From contig JADJXO010000003.1 of NCBI GenBank assembly GCA_016715825.1, forward strand, positions 372,001 to 436,000: a DNA stretch of 64,000 nucleotides, written 5' to 3'. The position numbers and the translations under genes are program-made. Of the stretch, positions 17,531 through 26,973 are shown in pieces. The stretch is from Nitrospira sp. (GTDB lineage Bacteria; Nitrospirota; Nitrospiria; Nitrospirales; Nitrospiraceae). Position 1 is the first letter of the stretch. Each line of letters begins with the position of its first letter. The notes beneath the pieces are model-generated. The model saw nothing but the letters and a program-made list of their open reading frames with translations. It had not been told where the DNA came from and ran no database searches.

Positions 17531-17620
17531 TCGTCGTTCGTTCTTTCGATCCTGAGTTCCAGGTTTCATGTTCCAAGTTTCCGGACAACCTGAAACATGA
17601 CATTTCAAGTCGTTGGCCGA
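17531..17620 (-). repeat. Palindromic intergenic repeat, copy 1
   Basis: On the minus strand this reads CGGCCAACG, then a hairpin built on CATGTTT/AAACATG-type arms, then TGGAACTCAG and a run of CGAACGACGA. The same order occurs at 63315-63423 on the plus strand. It fills the gap between the DapF-like and glyoxalase-like genes. Confidence 0.65.
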
Positions 17621-17649
17621 TACGCTTCGCGAGGCCCGCTTCACGAGTT

Positions 17650-18048
17650 TCAAACCAGGGCCGTGCCCGGTGGCCGCTCGATCAGCTCAATTTCGTAGCC
17701 GTCCGGCGCATCGATGAAGATGAATCGGCTTCCGGAGGACGTCTTCGTCGGTCCATCGGTAATCGTGACCCCTTGGGCATTGAGCGACGCCATCGTCTCC
17801 TCGAGGCTTTCCACTTGGAATGCGAGGTGGACCAGATCTTCCTGGACCTTCACCGGTCCACTTGGGGGAAAACTAGTTAATTCAATGAGTTCGTCGCTGT
17901 TAGGAACCTTCAGGAACGCCAACTGGGACCCCCGAGGAGAGGTCTTTCGCTCGATCACCTCAAGACCCAGCACGGTCGTATAGAACTGAATAGTCTCATC
18001 CAGGTCGCTGACCCGCATCCTGGTATGGAGAAGCTTGTTGATGTTCAT
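17650..18048 (-). CDS. VOC/glyoxalase-I-like protein
   Basis: A 132-residue protein with the two beta-alpha-beta-beta-beta modules of the vicinal-oxygen-chelate fold. Metal-ligand candidates are His8 (LLHTRMRV), a Glu in DELIELTSF, the His of DLVHLAFQV and the Glu of GYEIELIER, the usual H/E/H/E set of GloA-type lactoylglutathione lyases. The phrase RVSDLDETIQFYTTVLGLEV is typical. Methylglyoxal detoxification is a reasonable guess, but VOC proteins have many substrates. It lies upstream of, and in the same direction as, the DapF-like gene. Confidence 0.82.
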   Translation of the reverse strand: MNINKLLHTRMRVSDLDETIQFYTTVLGLEVIERKTSPRGSQLAFLKVPNSDELIELTSFPPSGPVKVQEDLVHLAFQVESLEETMASLNAQGVTITDGPTKTSSGSRFIFIDAPDGYEIELIERPPGTALV

Positions 18049-18171
18049 AGGCTCTCTTATACGTGAAACACATGTCAGATCGCCAGGCCACGCTCGGTAG
18101 ATATGAATGAGTATAGGTGATCGAGGAGGTCAAATTGACCCTATGAGTCTTCGGCTGTTACGGTGCTGTCC

Positions 18172-19323
18172 ATGCGACTGCCGTCTTGGGAAATCGGGCG
18201 TGCATTGGGAATTCCCATTCGTGTCCATGCATCCTGGTTTCTCATCTTCTTATTGGTGACGTGGAGTCTCTCCACTGAGTATCTGCCGGATAGCCTGCCT
18301 GGTCTCTCACCCGAGCGGTATTGGACGATGGGGGCGGTCGCGGCGGTTCTTCTGTTTTTCTCTGTCCTGCTCCATGAACTCGGACATTCCTATGTGGCAC
18401 TGTACTATCGCATCCCAATCGAGCAGATCACTCTCTTCATTTTTGGGGGTGTGGCCCACATGCGCAGGGAAGCTCCGTCACCAAAGGCGGAATGTCTCAT
18501 TGCCCTCGCTGGGCCAGCCGTAAGTTTGGCGATTGGTGGGACCTGTTTTCTGTTCGTGATTCTGGCGGAATCGCTCCAACAGCAACAGGGGCTCCAGGGG
18601 GTGACCATGCTCTGTGCCTTGTTGGGTATCGTGAATGTGCAACTCGGGTTGTTCAATTTGATCCCGGGTTTTCCTCTTGATGGTGGGAGAGTGCTGCGTG
18701 CCGGACTCTGGGCTTGGAAAAAGGACTTTTATCGTGCGACGAAACAAGCTGCGGTTGTCGGTCTTACATTTGGGGTGATCTTGGGTTTTGTCGGCCTTGT
18801 GATCGCCTACAGGGCTGCCAGCGGCGACCTGCCTGCCTCCATGATGTCGAACGGAGGATGGATCGTGTTCATCGGGATGTTTCTGTTTGCCGCAGCACAG
18901 GCAAGTCGTCGTCAGGCTGTGGTACGCGAGACTTTGGCGACGATCCCCATCCGGGATTTGATGGTGACTACGGTAGTCTCTATTCCTGCCCAGTGCATGC
19001 TTGATGAAGCGGTGAATCGGTATTTTCAGGCCTATGGATACGGAGGGTTTCCGGTCTTGGCAGATGGTCGGTTGGTCGGGATAGTGACGGTCTCAGAGGT
19101 GCAGGGTGTAGGGTCGGCACTTTGGGCCTGGCGCCGAGTTGACCAGGTGATGCGCCCCGTTTCAGAGTCGTTGGTGATCGCCCCGGAAGTACCCGTGATT
19201 CATGCGATGGAACAAATGGCTCGTGGAGGATGGGATCGCTTGGTTGTTATACAAGACAGAGAGGTGGTTGGTCTCGTGACCCAATCGGCCATCGTACATT
19301 GTTTGCGGTTGCGGAGAGGGTAG
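18172..19323 (+). CDS. Site-2 protease family (M50) zinc metallopeptidase with CBS pair
   Basis: A 383-residue membrane protein. Zinc-binding HELGH (His68, Glu69, His72) lies in a transmembrane helix, and the second motif NLIPGFPLDGGR (about 160-172) provides the Asp ligand. About six hydrophobic segments occupy 20-250; two CBS domains follow (about 265-380, including RDLMVTTVVSIP and DQVMRPVSESLVI). Such enzymes cleave transmembrane substrates, often anti-sigma factors, and the CBS pair usually binds adenine nucleotides to regulate them. Start: ATG 18172 or GTG 18163; neither has a good ribosome site, and the GAGGAGGT at 18123-18130 is too distant. Confidence 0.9.
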   Translation: MRLPSWEIGRALGIPIRVHASWFLIFLLVTWSLSTEYLPDSLPGLSPERYWTMGAVAAVLLFFSVLLHELGHSYVALYYRIPIEQITLFIFGGVAHMRREAPSPKAECLIALAGPAVSLAIGGTCFLFVILAESLQQQQGLQGVTMLCALLGIVNVQLGLFNLIPGFPLDGGRVLRAGLWAWKKDFYRATKQAAVVGLTFGVILGFVGLVIAYRAASGDLPASMMSNGGWIVFIGMFLFAAAQASRRQAVVRETLATIPIRDLMVTTVVSIPAQCMLDEAVNRYFQAYGYGGFPVLADGRLVGIVTVSEVQGVGSALWAWRRVDQVMRPVSESLVIAPEVPVIHAMEQMARGGWDRLVVIQDREVVGLVTQSAIVHCLRLRRG

Positions 19324-19398
19324 GGCGGCGGACGGGGGAATCTTCAGTAAGAAGGCGGCCAGGCACCGTTGCCTCGGTCTTCTGTCCAATCGTTGAAT

Positions 19399-20247
19399 TC
19401 AGCTCCGATCCGCAGGCGATGATCGTGGAATTCTGGCAAGCTGTTGAAGCTTGTGTGCAATCACCCCACCGAACAACAACAGTCCCGCTGAATAGTAGAC
19501 CCACAGCAGTAAGAGCACAATTTCCAGTAGTGATCCATAGAGTCGTGCGTAGACGGTGGCGTAACCGCCATAGCTGAGGAAGATGACTTTCGTGGAAACC
19601 CAGAGCAAGCCGAACGTCAGTGCTCCCGCCATGGCGTCTCGCCATCGTGGTCGGCGTCGAGGCACGAGGCGATACAAGAGACTCACGGCCAGGAACGCGA
19701 GCGCAAAGGGCAGGGTATACGTCAGATGGAACTCGTGGGCAGCCAAGGCGACAAGGTCAAGACCCCAGAGGCGAGGCGCATAGGCAGTCAAAAACGTGAT
19801 GGTTTCTGTCGCCACGTACGAAACAAAGAGAAGAAGTCCCATAGAACCCAACAACGCGATGGAAATCGCCGTGGAAATCAGTGGGTGCCGTTTTTGGGTG
19901 CTCTCGAAGACGACGTTAAGCGCATAGTCGAGTTCGTAGAAGACGAGCCCGCCAAACCAGAAGAACGATAAGAACACGAGCCATCGTAGGCTGTCCAACG
20001 AACTGATCCGATGGAGCTCATCAGCCAGTCGTTCGCCTAGTGAAGGGAGAAATCCTTTGAGAAAGCTCAGCATGAACTGTTCACCGATGACCTCTTGGCT
20101 GACAAGAAAACTGATTCCGTAGAGCAGGAGGAATACGAGGGGAAAGAGCGAGAGCAACGAGAAAAAAGCCAGGGCGGCCGCCAAGCTAGGGCAGCCCTGG
20201 CGCAAGAACGCGTTCAATGCATCTAGGAGAAAGCGGAGGGCGTTCAT
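19399..20247 (-). CDS. YihY/BrkB family inner-membrane protein
   Basis: A 282-residue protein (from the ATG) with about six hydrophobic segments. The opening SLAAALAFFSLLSLFPLVFLLLYG is the classic YihY/BrkB start, and RDAMAGALTFGLLW plus LLLLWVYYSAGLLLFGG near the end also fit. The family was once annotated as ribonuclease BN, which is incorrect; its function is unresolved. A GTG at 20259 could extend it by four residues. It follows nuoN on the same strand with a short gap, so it may be read from the nuo transcript. It converges with the site-2 protease gene. Confidence 0.88.
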   Translation of the reverse strand: MNALRFLLDALNAFLRQGCPSLAAALAFFSLLSLFPLVFLLLYGISFLVSQEVIGEQFMLSFLKGFLPSLGERLADELHRISSLDSLRWLVFLSFFWFGGLVFYELDYALNVVFESTQKRHPLISTAISIALLGSMGLLLFVSYVATETITFLTAYAPRLWGLDLVALAAHEFHLTYTLPFALAFLAVSLLYRLVPRRRPRWRDAMAGALTFGLLWVSTKVIFLSYGGYATVYARLYGSLLEIVLLLLWVYYSAGLLLFGGVIAHKLQQLARIPRSSPADRS

Positions 20248-20286
20248 GGTGCGCCGCACAAGAATCGGTTAACGGTCCGCGAGGAC

Positions 20287-21753
20287 TTATTTGAGTGTCG
20301 ACACAGCCTGCGTCGCAAAACTCACGAGTGGGTTGGGGTAAACCCCGAAAATGACGACCCCGGCGACGGCGCAGGCCAAGACGATGGAGAGAGTCGGAGA
20401 CATCACCAAGCGCGGAGCGTTGTCCGACTGATCGATCGGCTCCCGCATATACATCACCATAACGACTCTCAGATAGTAATAGGCCGAAATGGCGGCGAAG
20501 ATCAGGGCAAGAGCTGCCAGCCATGTCAGGCCTGCTTCCACTGCCGACAGGAAGAGATACAATTTCCCAACGAAACCGGCAGTCGGAGGAATACCAGCCA
20601 ATGAGACCATGAAGATGAGCATCAAGAGTGCGGCTACGGGGTGACGTTGTGAGAGCCCCGTAAAGTCTTCGATCTCTTCTCCTTCGACACCGCCTTTACG
20701 AAGCATCGCCACGATTGCGAACGCCCCGAAGGTCATGAAAGTGTATAGCGCGAGATACAGGAGCACGCTGGCGATGCCGGAGGACTGTTCGATCCGTCCG
20801 GCCGCCACCACGCCGATCAGCGCGTAGCCCGCATGGGCGATGCTTGAATAGGCCAGCATGCGCTTGATGTTGGTTTGGACCAGAGCGACGATGTTCCCGA
20901 TCAGGAGTGTTGCGATGCAGAGCACGAGAAAAGTCGCCGACCAGTTTGCCTTGAGCCCTCCCAAGCCTTCGACAAACACCCGCAGGAACGCGCCGAAGCT
21001 GGCGGCCTTCGCAGCCACCGCCATGAACGCGGTCACAGAGGTCGGGGCGCCTTGATAGACGTCGGGGGTCCACATATGAAACGGCACGACGGCGAGCTTA
21101 AAGCCGAATCCAACCGCGAGTAGGATTGTCGCAAACAGGAGTAACGGCTCGCTCAGTCCTTGGCCGGCGATGGCGACGGCAATTTGGGGAAGTCTGGTAC
21201 TGCCGGTTGCTCCATAGAGGAGTGAGATACCGTAGAGAAGAATACCTGATGAAAATGCGCCTAACACGAAATATTTTACGGAGGCTTCGAGAGAACGTGG
21301 TTCGGCGCGCTTAAGTCCGGTGATGGTGTACAGTGAAAGAGACATCAACTCAGTGCCAAGATAAATCGTCAGGAGATCTGAGGCCGATACCATGACCATC
21401 ATTCCGGTGAGCGCGAGCAGAATGAACCCATAGTATTCGCCGTAATAGAGGCGCTCTTCCTTGAGGTACGAATAGGAAAGGAGGATGGTGAGGCCGGTCA
21501 CGAAGTACAGAAGTACCTTCCAGAAAGCTCCGTAGTTATCGATGACGACAAGACCGCTGAAAATCAAGGTCGGCTCACCGATCTGAGAGGCCGTGAGTCC
21601 CATACAAATGGCAAGCGTTCCCAGACTTAACCACACCAGGCCGTCCTTAGCGGGCCGCTGCAGCACCGGATCCAGTACAAGCACGATGCAGGCCGTCGTG
21701 ATGACGAGCAGTTCCGGTAGGATCAGAAAGAGGTCTCCGACTGCGAATGTCAT
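20287..21753 (-). CDS. nuoN: NADH-quinone oxidoreductase subunit N
   Basis: A 488-residue, strongly hydrophobic antiporter-like subunit of complex I, in the proton-pumping membrane arm. It has the family pattern with a conserved Glu in an early helix (LGTELMSLSLY) and lysine-containing central helices (GFGFKLAVVPFHMWTPDVYQ; NIKRMLAYSSIAHAGY). The length is normal. The ATG overlaps the nuoM stop by four bases (ATGA). It is the last nuo gene. Confidence 0.96.
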   Translation of the reverse strand: MTFAVGDLFLILPELLVITTACIVLVLDPVLQRPAKDGLVWLSLGTLAICMGLTASQIGEPTLIFSGLVVIDNYGAFWKVLLYFVTGLTILLSYSYLKEERLYYGEYYGFILLALTGMMVMVSASDLLTIYLGTELMSLSLYTITGLKRAEPRSLEASVKYFVLGAFSSGILLYGISLLYGATGSTRLPQIAVAIAGQGLSEPLLLFATILLAVGFGFKLAVVPFHMWTPDVYQGAPTSVTAFMAVAAKAASFGAFLRVFVEGLGGLKANWSATFLVLCIATLLIGNIVALVQTNIKRMLAYSSIAHAGYALIGVVAAGRIEQSSGIASVLLYLALYTFMTFGAFAIVAMLRKGGVEGEEIEDFTGLSQRHPVAALLMLIFMVSLAGIPPTAGFVGKLYLFLSAVEAGLTWLAALALIFAAISAYYYLRVVMVMYMREPIDQSDNAPRLVMSPTLSIVLACAVAGVVIFGVYPNPLVSFATQAVSTLK

Positions 21754-23357
21754 GGTCGCTGTTCCTTCGTCGGGACAGTGGCGAAGTGTGGAGGAGCGGG
21801 CATCTCTCGATCAATAGCTCGCTCAAGATTTGCGGACAGTGCAGGTCGCACAGACAAGGAATTCTGGCGATGGCGCAAGGCTGTCTCCTCCTGGGAAGCC
21901 GGTGTCACGCGTGCGATCACTTTCTCCACGCTGGTATGCATGCGGGTCAGCATCGGATTCGGAAACAACCCGATCCAGAAAATCAGGACCACGAGCGGCA
22001 CCAGCATCGCCATCTCGCGAGGGTTGCAATCGCGCAGCCTTGGAAGCAGGTGCGCAGCCGGCACGCCGAAGGCGACCCGTTGAATCATCCAGAGGAGATA
22101 GGCGGCAGCGAGGATAATCCCCAGAGCCGCCAACGCGGCGGCAATCTTGCTCCAGAGGAACGTGCCGACAAGGACCAGAAATTCGCCCACGAAACTGTTC
22201 GTGCCGGGAAGACCCAGCGAGGAGAGTGCAAAAATAACCAGGAACGTGGCATAACGAGGCATCGGCTTCGTGAGCCCGATATTGTCGGCAATCTGACGGC
22301 TATGGGTCCGCTCGTAGATCATGCCCACACAGAGAAAGAGCCCACCGGTGGTGATGCCGTGGTTCACCATCTGCATGACGGCACCCTCAATCCCCTGAAT
22401 GTTGAACATAAAGAGGCCTAGGGTTACGAATCCCATGTGGCTGACGCTTGAATAGGCAATGAGTTTTTTGAGGTCATCCTGAGCCAGAGCCATATAGGCA
22501 CCGTAGATGATCGCCACGATCGACAGTATGACCATCAACGGAGTGAGAAGCCGTGACGCATCCGGCAACATGGGGAGGCTGAAGCGTAGAAACCCATAGG
22601 CCCCCATCTTGAGCAGAACGCTCGCGAGAATCACGCTGCCGGCCGTGGGGGCTTCCACGTGCGCGTCCGGGAGCCAGGTATGGAAGGGGAACATGGGAAT
22701 TTTGACGGCGAACGCGATGAAGAAGGAAACAAAAAGCCAGATCTGGAGTCCCAGTCCGTAGGTCTGTTGGCTCAGCGCCAGAACGTCGAACGTATGGCCG
22801 CCCTGGAAATATAAGACCATGATCGCGACCAGCAAGAGGACGCTGCCGGCGAAGGTATACAAGAAGAATTTGATAGCCGCATAGAGACGGTTCGGTCCCC
22901 CCCAGATGCCGATCAACAGATACATCGGGATCAGCATCGCCTCCCAAAATACGTAGAACAGGACGAAATCCAACGCACAGAAGACGCCGATCATGGCGCA
23001 TTCCATGATCAACAGCATGGCCATAAAACTTCGAACTCTCGCCTTTATGGCGTGCCAGGAGATCAGAACGCAGAGCGGCATCAGGATGGTTGTCATAATA
23101 ATCAGAGGCAGGCTGATTCCGTCCAGACCAAGCTTGTAACTGATGGAGAGCGCGGGGATCCATCGGGCCGATTCAACAAATTGCATCTGATCGGAGGATG
23201 CATCGAAGAGCCACCAGAGCGGCAGCGAGATCAGGAGGTCGGTCACGGTAATGCCGAGCGCAACAAGCCGTACGGAGCTGTCTTTGACGGCAAAGATGAG
23301 GGCGGCCCCAATCAGCGGCAGGAAAATCAAGATCGTAAGCCAGGGAAATCCACTCAT
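21750..23357 (-). CDS. nuoM: NADH-quinone oxidoreductase subunit M
   Basis: A 535-residue antiporter-like membrane subunit. Typical stretches: FYVFWEAMLIPMYLLIGIWG (essential Glu in the helix), FAVKIPMFPFHTWLPDAHVE and DDLKKLIAYSSVSHMGFV. A charged, proline-rich C-terminal tail of about 45 residues extends beyond the last helix, longer than in many homologues. It is translationally coupled to nuoN and follows nuoL after 94 bp. Confidence 0.96.
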   Translation of the reverse strand: MSGFPWLTILIFLPLIGAALIFAVKDSSVRLVALGITVTDLLISLPLWWLFDASSDQMQFVESARWIPALSISYKLGLDGISLPLIIMTTILMPLCVLISWHAIKARVRSFMAMLLIMECAMIGVFCALDFVLFYVFWEAMLIPMYLLIGIWGGPNRLYAAIKFFLYTFAGSVLLLVAIMVLYFQGGHTFDVLALSQQTYGLGLQIWLFVSFFIAFAVKIPMFPFHTWLPDAHVEAPTAGSVILASVLLKMGAYGFLRFSLPMLPDASRLLTPLMVILSIVAIIYGAYMALAQDDLKKLIAYSSVSHMGFVTLGLFMFNIQGIEGAVMQMVNHGITTGGLFLCVGMIYERTHSRQIADNIGLTKPMPRYATFLVIFALSSLGLPGTNSFVGEFLVLVGTFLWSKIAAALAALGIILAAAYLLWMIQRVAFGVPAAHLLPRLRDCNPREMAMLVPLVVLIFWIGLFPNPMLTRMHTSVEKVIARVTPASQEETALRHRQNSLSVRPALSANLERAIDREMPAPPHFATVPTKEQRP

Positions 23358-23451
23358 CGGGCTTCTCGTTCGGCGAATGTGGAGGAGGGTGTCTCGTGTT
23401 GGAGTCGAATCATGCTGGGTTCACTCTTCTTTATCATGCTATTCATACCCA

Positions 23452-25347
23452 TCACAGGAGAAGATAGGCCGTCAAAACAACAATGCCCAGGGCCATTCCC
23501 AGCGCATAGTGTTGAGTCTGGCCGCTCTGGATGAGCCTCAATATCCATCCTCCCCACGTAATTATCCGAGCGATTCCGTTGACGGCACCATCGATCACGT
23601 TGACATCGACCCGTTTCCAAAGCGTGGACGCTGCCCTGAACGTCGGCTGGACGAACAGGTAGTCATACAGCTCATCGACGTACCATTTGTTGAGAGAGGC
23701 TTCATAGAGGCTTCTCCACCGCCTAGCGACGCGGTCAGGTAGATCAGGGTTCACCACGTAGACATAATACGCGGCGGCAATGCCGACCAGGCCTAAGCCT
23801 GTCGCGGTCAACATGATGGTGAAGCCATCGGAACCATGCTGAGCAGCGGTCTCGTGTCCGGTGGAAAAGGCCGGCTCCAAAAATGATGGGATGCCAAGAT
23901 ACCCCGTCAGTATGCTGAGGCCGGCTAGAATAAGCAGTGGTCTCGTCATCGTCTGCGAAGGTTCATGAATGTGGGCCGCATGGTGTGGGTCGACACGCGA
24001 AGAACCCCAAAACACGACGAACACAAGTCTGAAGCTATAGAAGGCGGTCAACAGCGCCGTCAGCAGACCCAAGACGGTCAAGACCTGACCAAGTTCTCCT
24101 GACGACCAGGCCGAGACGAGAATCTCATCCTTGCTAAAAAAACCCGCTGTGAGTGGAAACCCAGCGAGAGCCAATGAACCCACCACAAACGTCCAATAGG
24201 TGGTCGGCAGTTTGTCTTTGAGACCACCCATCTGTCGCATATCCTGCTCATGGTGGAGCGCAATGATGACCGAGCCACAGCCGAGAAATAGCAGGGCCTT
24301 GAAGGCACCATGGGTCAGGAGGTGGTACATGCCTGAGGCATAGGCCCCAAGGCCACAGGCCATGATCATGTAGCCGAGTTGACTCACGGTTGAGTAGGCC
24401 ACCACGCGTTTGATGTCGGTCTGAGTCACGGCGATTGTCGCGCCAAGGACCATCGTGGCGGCGCCGGTCACCGCCACGACGCTCATGGCCGTGGGGGACA
24501 CGTTATAAATGGGGGCGAGTCGGGCGACCATGAAGACCCCAGCCGTGACCATGGTGGCGGCATGAATGAGTGCTGAGATGGGCGTAGGGCCTTCCATTGC
24601 ATCAGGCAACCAAACGTGAAGAGGGACCTGCGCCGATTTACCCACCGCGCCGGTGAACAACAAGAGCGCGATCAGAGTGTAGACAGAAACGTCCCACATG
24701 CCTCCGAACGGGCCGAGGAGATTCATGGTCAGATCGGTTGCTTCATGGATAGCCGGAAAGATATCGAGGTAGTTCAGCGATCCGAAGTGATACCAGACTA
24801 AGAGCAGGCCTAAGATGAAGCCAAAATCTCCGACTCGATTCACGAGGAAGGCTTTGGTAGCCGCCGCACAGGCGGATGCACGTTCATACCAATGTCCGAT
24901 CAGTAGATAGGAACACAGTCCGACGGCTTCCCAAAATATGAAGAGCTGGAGCAAGTTGTCGGCAAGCACGAGCATGAGCATGGAAAACGTAAAGAGGGCG
25001 ATATAGCTGAAGAACCGAGCATAGCCTGGATCGCCGTGCATATAGCCGATCGTATAAATGTGGACGAGTGAACTGACTCCTGTCACCAGCAGGAGCATGA
25101 CGGCGGTCAGTCGATCGATATGGAGACCGATGTGAATATCGAGATCCCCCGAGACGAGCCACGTGTAGAGTGGGACGGAAATCACCGAACCGGAGGCGAC
25201 TTCGATAAAGGCTGCAAGCGACAACGCGAAGGATAACAATACTGCTGGAACCGCGGTGACGTGCGCACGGTCTCTGATCTGCGAACCACGTAGGCCGAGA
25301 ACGAGAAACGCGGCCAGCGGGAGGAGTGGAATGAGTGCGTAGAGCAT
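23452..25347 (-). CDS. nuoL: NADH-quinone oxidoreductase subunit L
   Basis: A 631-residue distal pump subunit. Motifs include FIFWEAVGLCSYLLIG, GKSAQVPLHVWLPDAMEGPTP and DIKRVVAYSTVSQLGYM. The C-terminal extension (about 520-631), with the lateral amphipathic helix that runs along the membrane arm, is present, so the protein appears complete. It follows nuoK after 100 bp. Confidence 0.96.
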   Translation of the reverse strand: MLYALIPLLPLAAFLVLGLRGSQIRDRAHVTAVPAVLLSFALSLAAFIEVASGSVISVPLYTWLVSGDLDIHIGLHIDRLTAVMLLLVTGVSSLVHIYTIGYMHGDPGYARFFSYIALFTFSMLMLVLADNLLQLFIFWEAVGLCSYLLIGHWYERASACAAATKAFLVNRVGDFGFILGLLLVWYHFGSLNYLDIFPAIHEATDLTMNLLGPFGGMWDVSVYTLIALLLFTGAVGKSAQVPLHVWLPDAMEGPTPISALIHAATMVTAGVFMVARLAPIYNVSPTAMSVVAVTGAATMVLGATIAVTQTDIKRVVAYSTVSQLGYMIMACGLGAYASGMYHLLTHGAFKALLFLGCGSVIIALHHEQDMRQMGGLKDKLPTTYWTFVVGSLALAGFPLTAGFFSKDEILVSAWSSGELGQVLTVLGLLTALLTAFYSFRLVFVVFWGSSRVDPHHAAHIHEPSQTMTRPLLILAGLSILTGYLGIPSFLEPAFSTGHETAAQHGSDGFTIMLTATGLGLVGIAAAYYVYVVNPDLPDRVARRWRSLYEASLNKWYVDELYDYLFVQPTFRAASTLWKRVDVNVIDGAVNGIARIITWGGWILRLIQSGQTQHYALGMALGIVVLTAYLLL

Positions 25348-25447
25348 GGTGGAGATATTACTCGATGGTCATCAGCTCGGAATAGGCCTCAACGAAGTAC
25401 CAGGGGGAGTCGGCGTGTGAAGGCTGACGCGTCGTCACGGAGGTCCT

Positions 25448-25753
25448 TTACCATTTGAGCAAATTGAATTCCTCGACGTTGATCGTCGATTTTGATCGAT
25501 GCAAGGCGATGATGATCGCCAAACCGATCGCGACTTCTGCCGCTGCCACCGTCAAGGCAAAGAAGACGAACACTTGCCCTCCAATGACCTGTAGATGGTC
25601 GGAGAATGCCACGAAATTAATGTTGGTCGCATTCAGCATCAACTCGATGGACAGAAGAATGGCGATGATGTTGCGACGAATCAATACGCCAACAACACCC
25701 GTGAGGAATACGATCGCACTCAAGATGACGTAGTAAAACACAGGGACGCTCAT
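25448..25753 (-). CDS. nuoK: NADH-quinone oxidoreductase subunit K
   Basis: A 101-residue protein with three transmembrane helices. The family signature LLSIELMLNATNINFVAFS contains the conserved membrane Glu, and a second conserved Glu lies in TVAAAEVAIGLAI. The ATG overlaps the nuoJ stop (ATGA). It forms part of the proton path between NuoJ and NuoN. Confidence 0.96.
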   Translation of the reverse strand: MSVPVFYYVILSAIVFLTGVVGVLIRRNIIAILLSIELMLNATNINFVAFSDHLQVIGGQVFVFFALTVAAAEVAIGLAIIIALHRSKSTINVEEFNLLKW

Positions 25754-26295
25754 TGGACACCTGGGGCTTGGGGTAAATCCTTGTCCTCGTTTTTGCCGAT
25801 GTGGGGTTTGGCAATGAGAATGGCGCCGATCATGGCGGCGAGGAGAATCAGGGAAGCCACTTCAAACGGGAATAAATAGGTTGAGTAGAGCGCTTGGCCA
25901 ATCGTTAGGGTATTGTCGGAGGTCTGAGCGTCGACAGCCATCGCGGCAGGGTCACGGCGGGCTGCGCCCATGCCGTCCGACAGCAACACCAGAAATTCGA
26001 TCGACAAGGGAACGCTAACAAAGACGGCGATTCGCGATTGGCTGTGGTACCGGTCGTCGCGGTTGACGTTGAGCAACATGACTACGAACAGATACAACAC
26101 GACGATTGCTCCGGCATAGACGATGATTTGCACGGCGGCAAGGAATTCGGCATGCAGCGTGATATACAGTCCGGCGACATGGAAAAACATGACCAGGAGA
26201 GACAACGTACTATAGACAGGGTTTCTGAGTACCACCACGAGAATGGAGGTGATGGTAATCATTCCCGCGAAATATCCAAAAAACACGTACGCCAC
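25750..26295 (-). CDS. nuoJ: NADH-quinone oxidoreductase subunit J
   Basis: A 181-residue protein with five hydrophobic segments; AVQIIVYAGAIVVLYLFVVM is the conserved TM3 that forms the pi-bulge region in complex I. The start is GTG, supported by GAGGAA eight bases upstream. The stop is coupled to nuoK. An 88-bp gap to nuoI holds no gene. Confidence 0.95.
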   Translation of the reverse strand: MAYVFFGYFAGMITITSILVVVLRNPVYSTLSLLVMFFHVAGLYITLHAEFLAAVQIIVYAGAIVVLYLFVVMLLNVNRDDRYHSQSRIAVFVSVPLSIEFLVLLSDGMGAARRDPAAMAVDAQTSDNTLTIGQALYSTYLFPFEVASLILLAAMIGAILIAKPHIGKNEDKDLPQAPGVQ

Positions 26296-26383
26296 GGTAC
26301 GATTCCTCAGTTAACGGTCGACAGTCCAGGACTTCTGCCACTGGGCGGCGGTCATGGGACCTTCCCAATGCGTTCCATTCGGA

Positions 26384-26950
26384 TCAGTTCGGCTTAGGCG
26401 GAACGTGTGTGAATGGTACGTTGAAGAACGCGACGTTCGGATGCTGCAGTTCTAGGCGCTTCTCACGGATCGGAAACGAACGGTCGCCGATCGCGAGGAG
26501 CTGTTGTTTATTCAGATGGAGTTGTCGCTTGTCAAAGACCGCCCATTCAAACTCTCTCGTCATTCCCAACGCATCGACGGGACAGGCGTCGACGCACATC
26601 CCGCAGAACAAGCATCGGGTCATGTCCATATAATATTCTTTCGAGTAGCGTTTTGTCGGTTCTCCTGGCACCTCGGCGCTCACGACACGAATCACACGGG
26701 ATGGACAGGCTGCTTCACAGAGGTCACAGCCCACGCACTTCTCGGTTCCATCGTCATACCGGAGCAAAGCGAGCATGCCACGATAGTTGTCCGGCAGTGT
26801 GCGTTTCTCGTGAGGATATTGCAATGTGATCGGTCGGTAGTTGAGCACGTGGGACAGAGTCGCTTTCATGCCGACCAGGATTTCATAAAACGTAATGGTC
26901 TTGAGCCACTCGGACAGGCTCAGGCGTTTGGAGCGTACGGTTGATAACAT
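26384..26950 (-). CDS. nuoI: NADH-quinone oxidoreductase subunit I (2x[4Fe-4S] ferredoxin-like)
   Basis: A 188-residue peripheral-arm subunit with two CxxCxxCxxxCP motifs: CVGCDLCEAACP and CLFCGMCVDACP, carrying clusters N6a and N6b that pass electrons towards NuoB. The start MLSTVRSKRL was chosen because the typical N-terminal amphipathic helix (ITFYEILVGMKATLSHVL) follows it. The frame is open further upstream into nuoH, but that part shows no NuoI sequence. Confidence 0.96.
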   Translation of the reverse strand: MLSTVRSKRLSLSEWLKTITFYEILVGMKATLSHVLNYRPITLQYPHEKRTLPDNYRGMLALLRYDDGTEKCVGCDLCEAACPSRVIRVVSAEVPGEPTKRYSKEYYMDMTRCLFCGMCVDACPVDALGMTREFEWAVFDKRQLHLNKQQLLAIGDRSFPIREKRLELQHPNVAFFNVPFTHVPPKPN

Positions 26951-26973
26951 GGCGGTCCCGTCGATTCTGCTTT

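Noticed and set aside
22474..23163. 229-codon open frame overlapping nuoM in another frame
   Set aside because: nuoM is clearly the true gene; the overlap shows no family resemblance.
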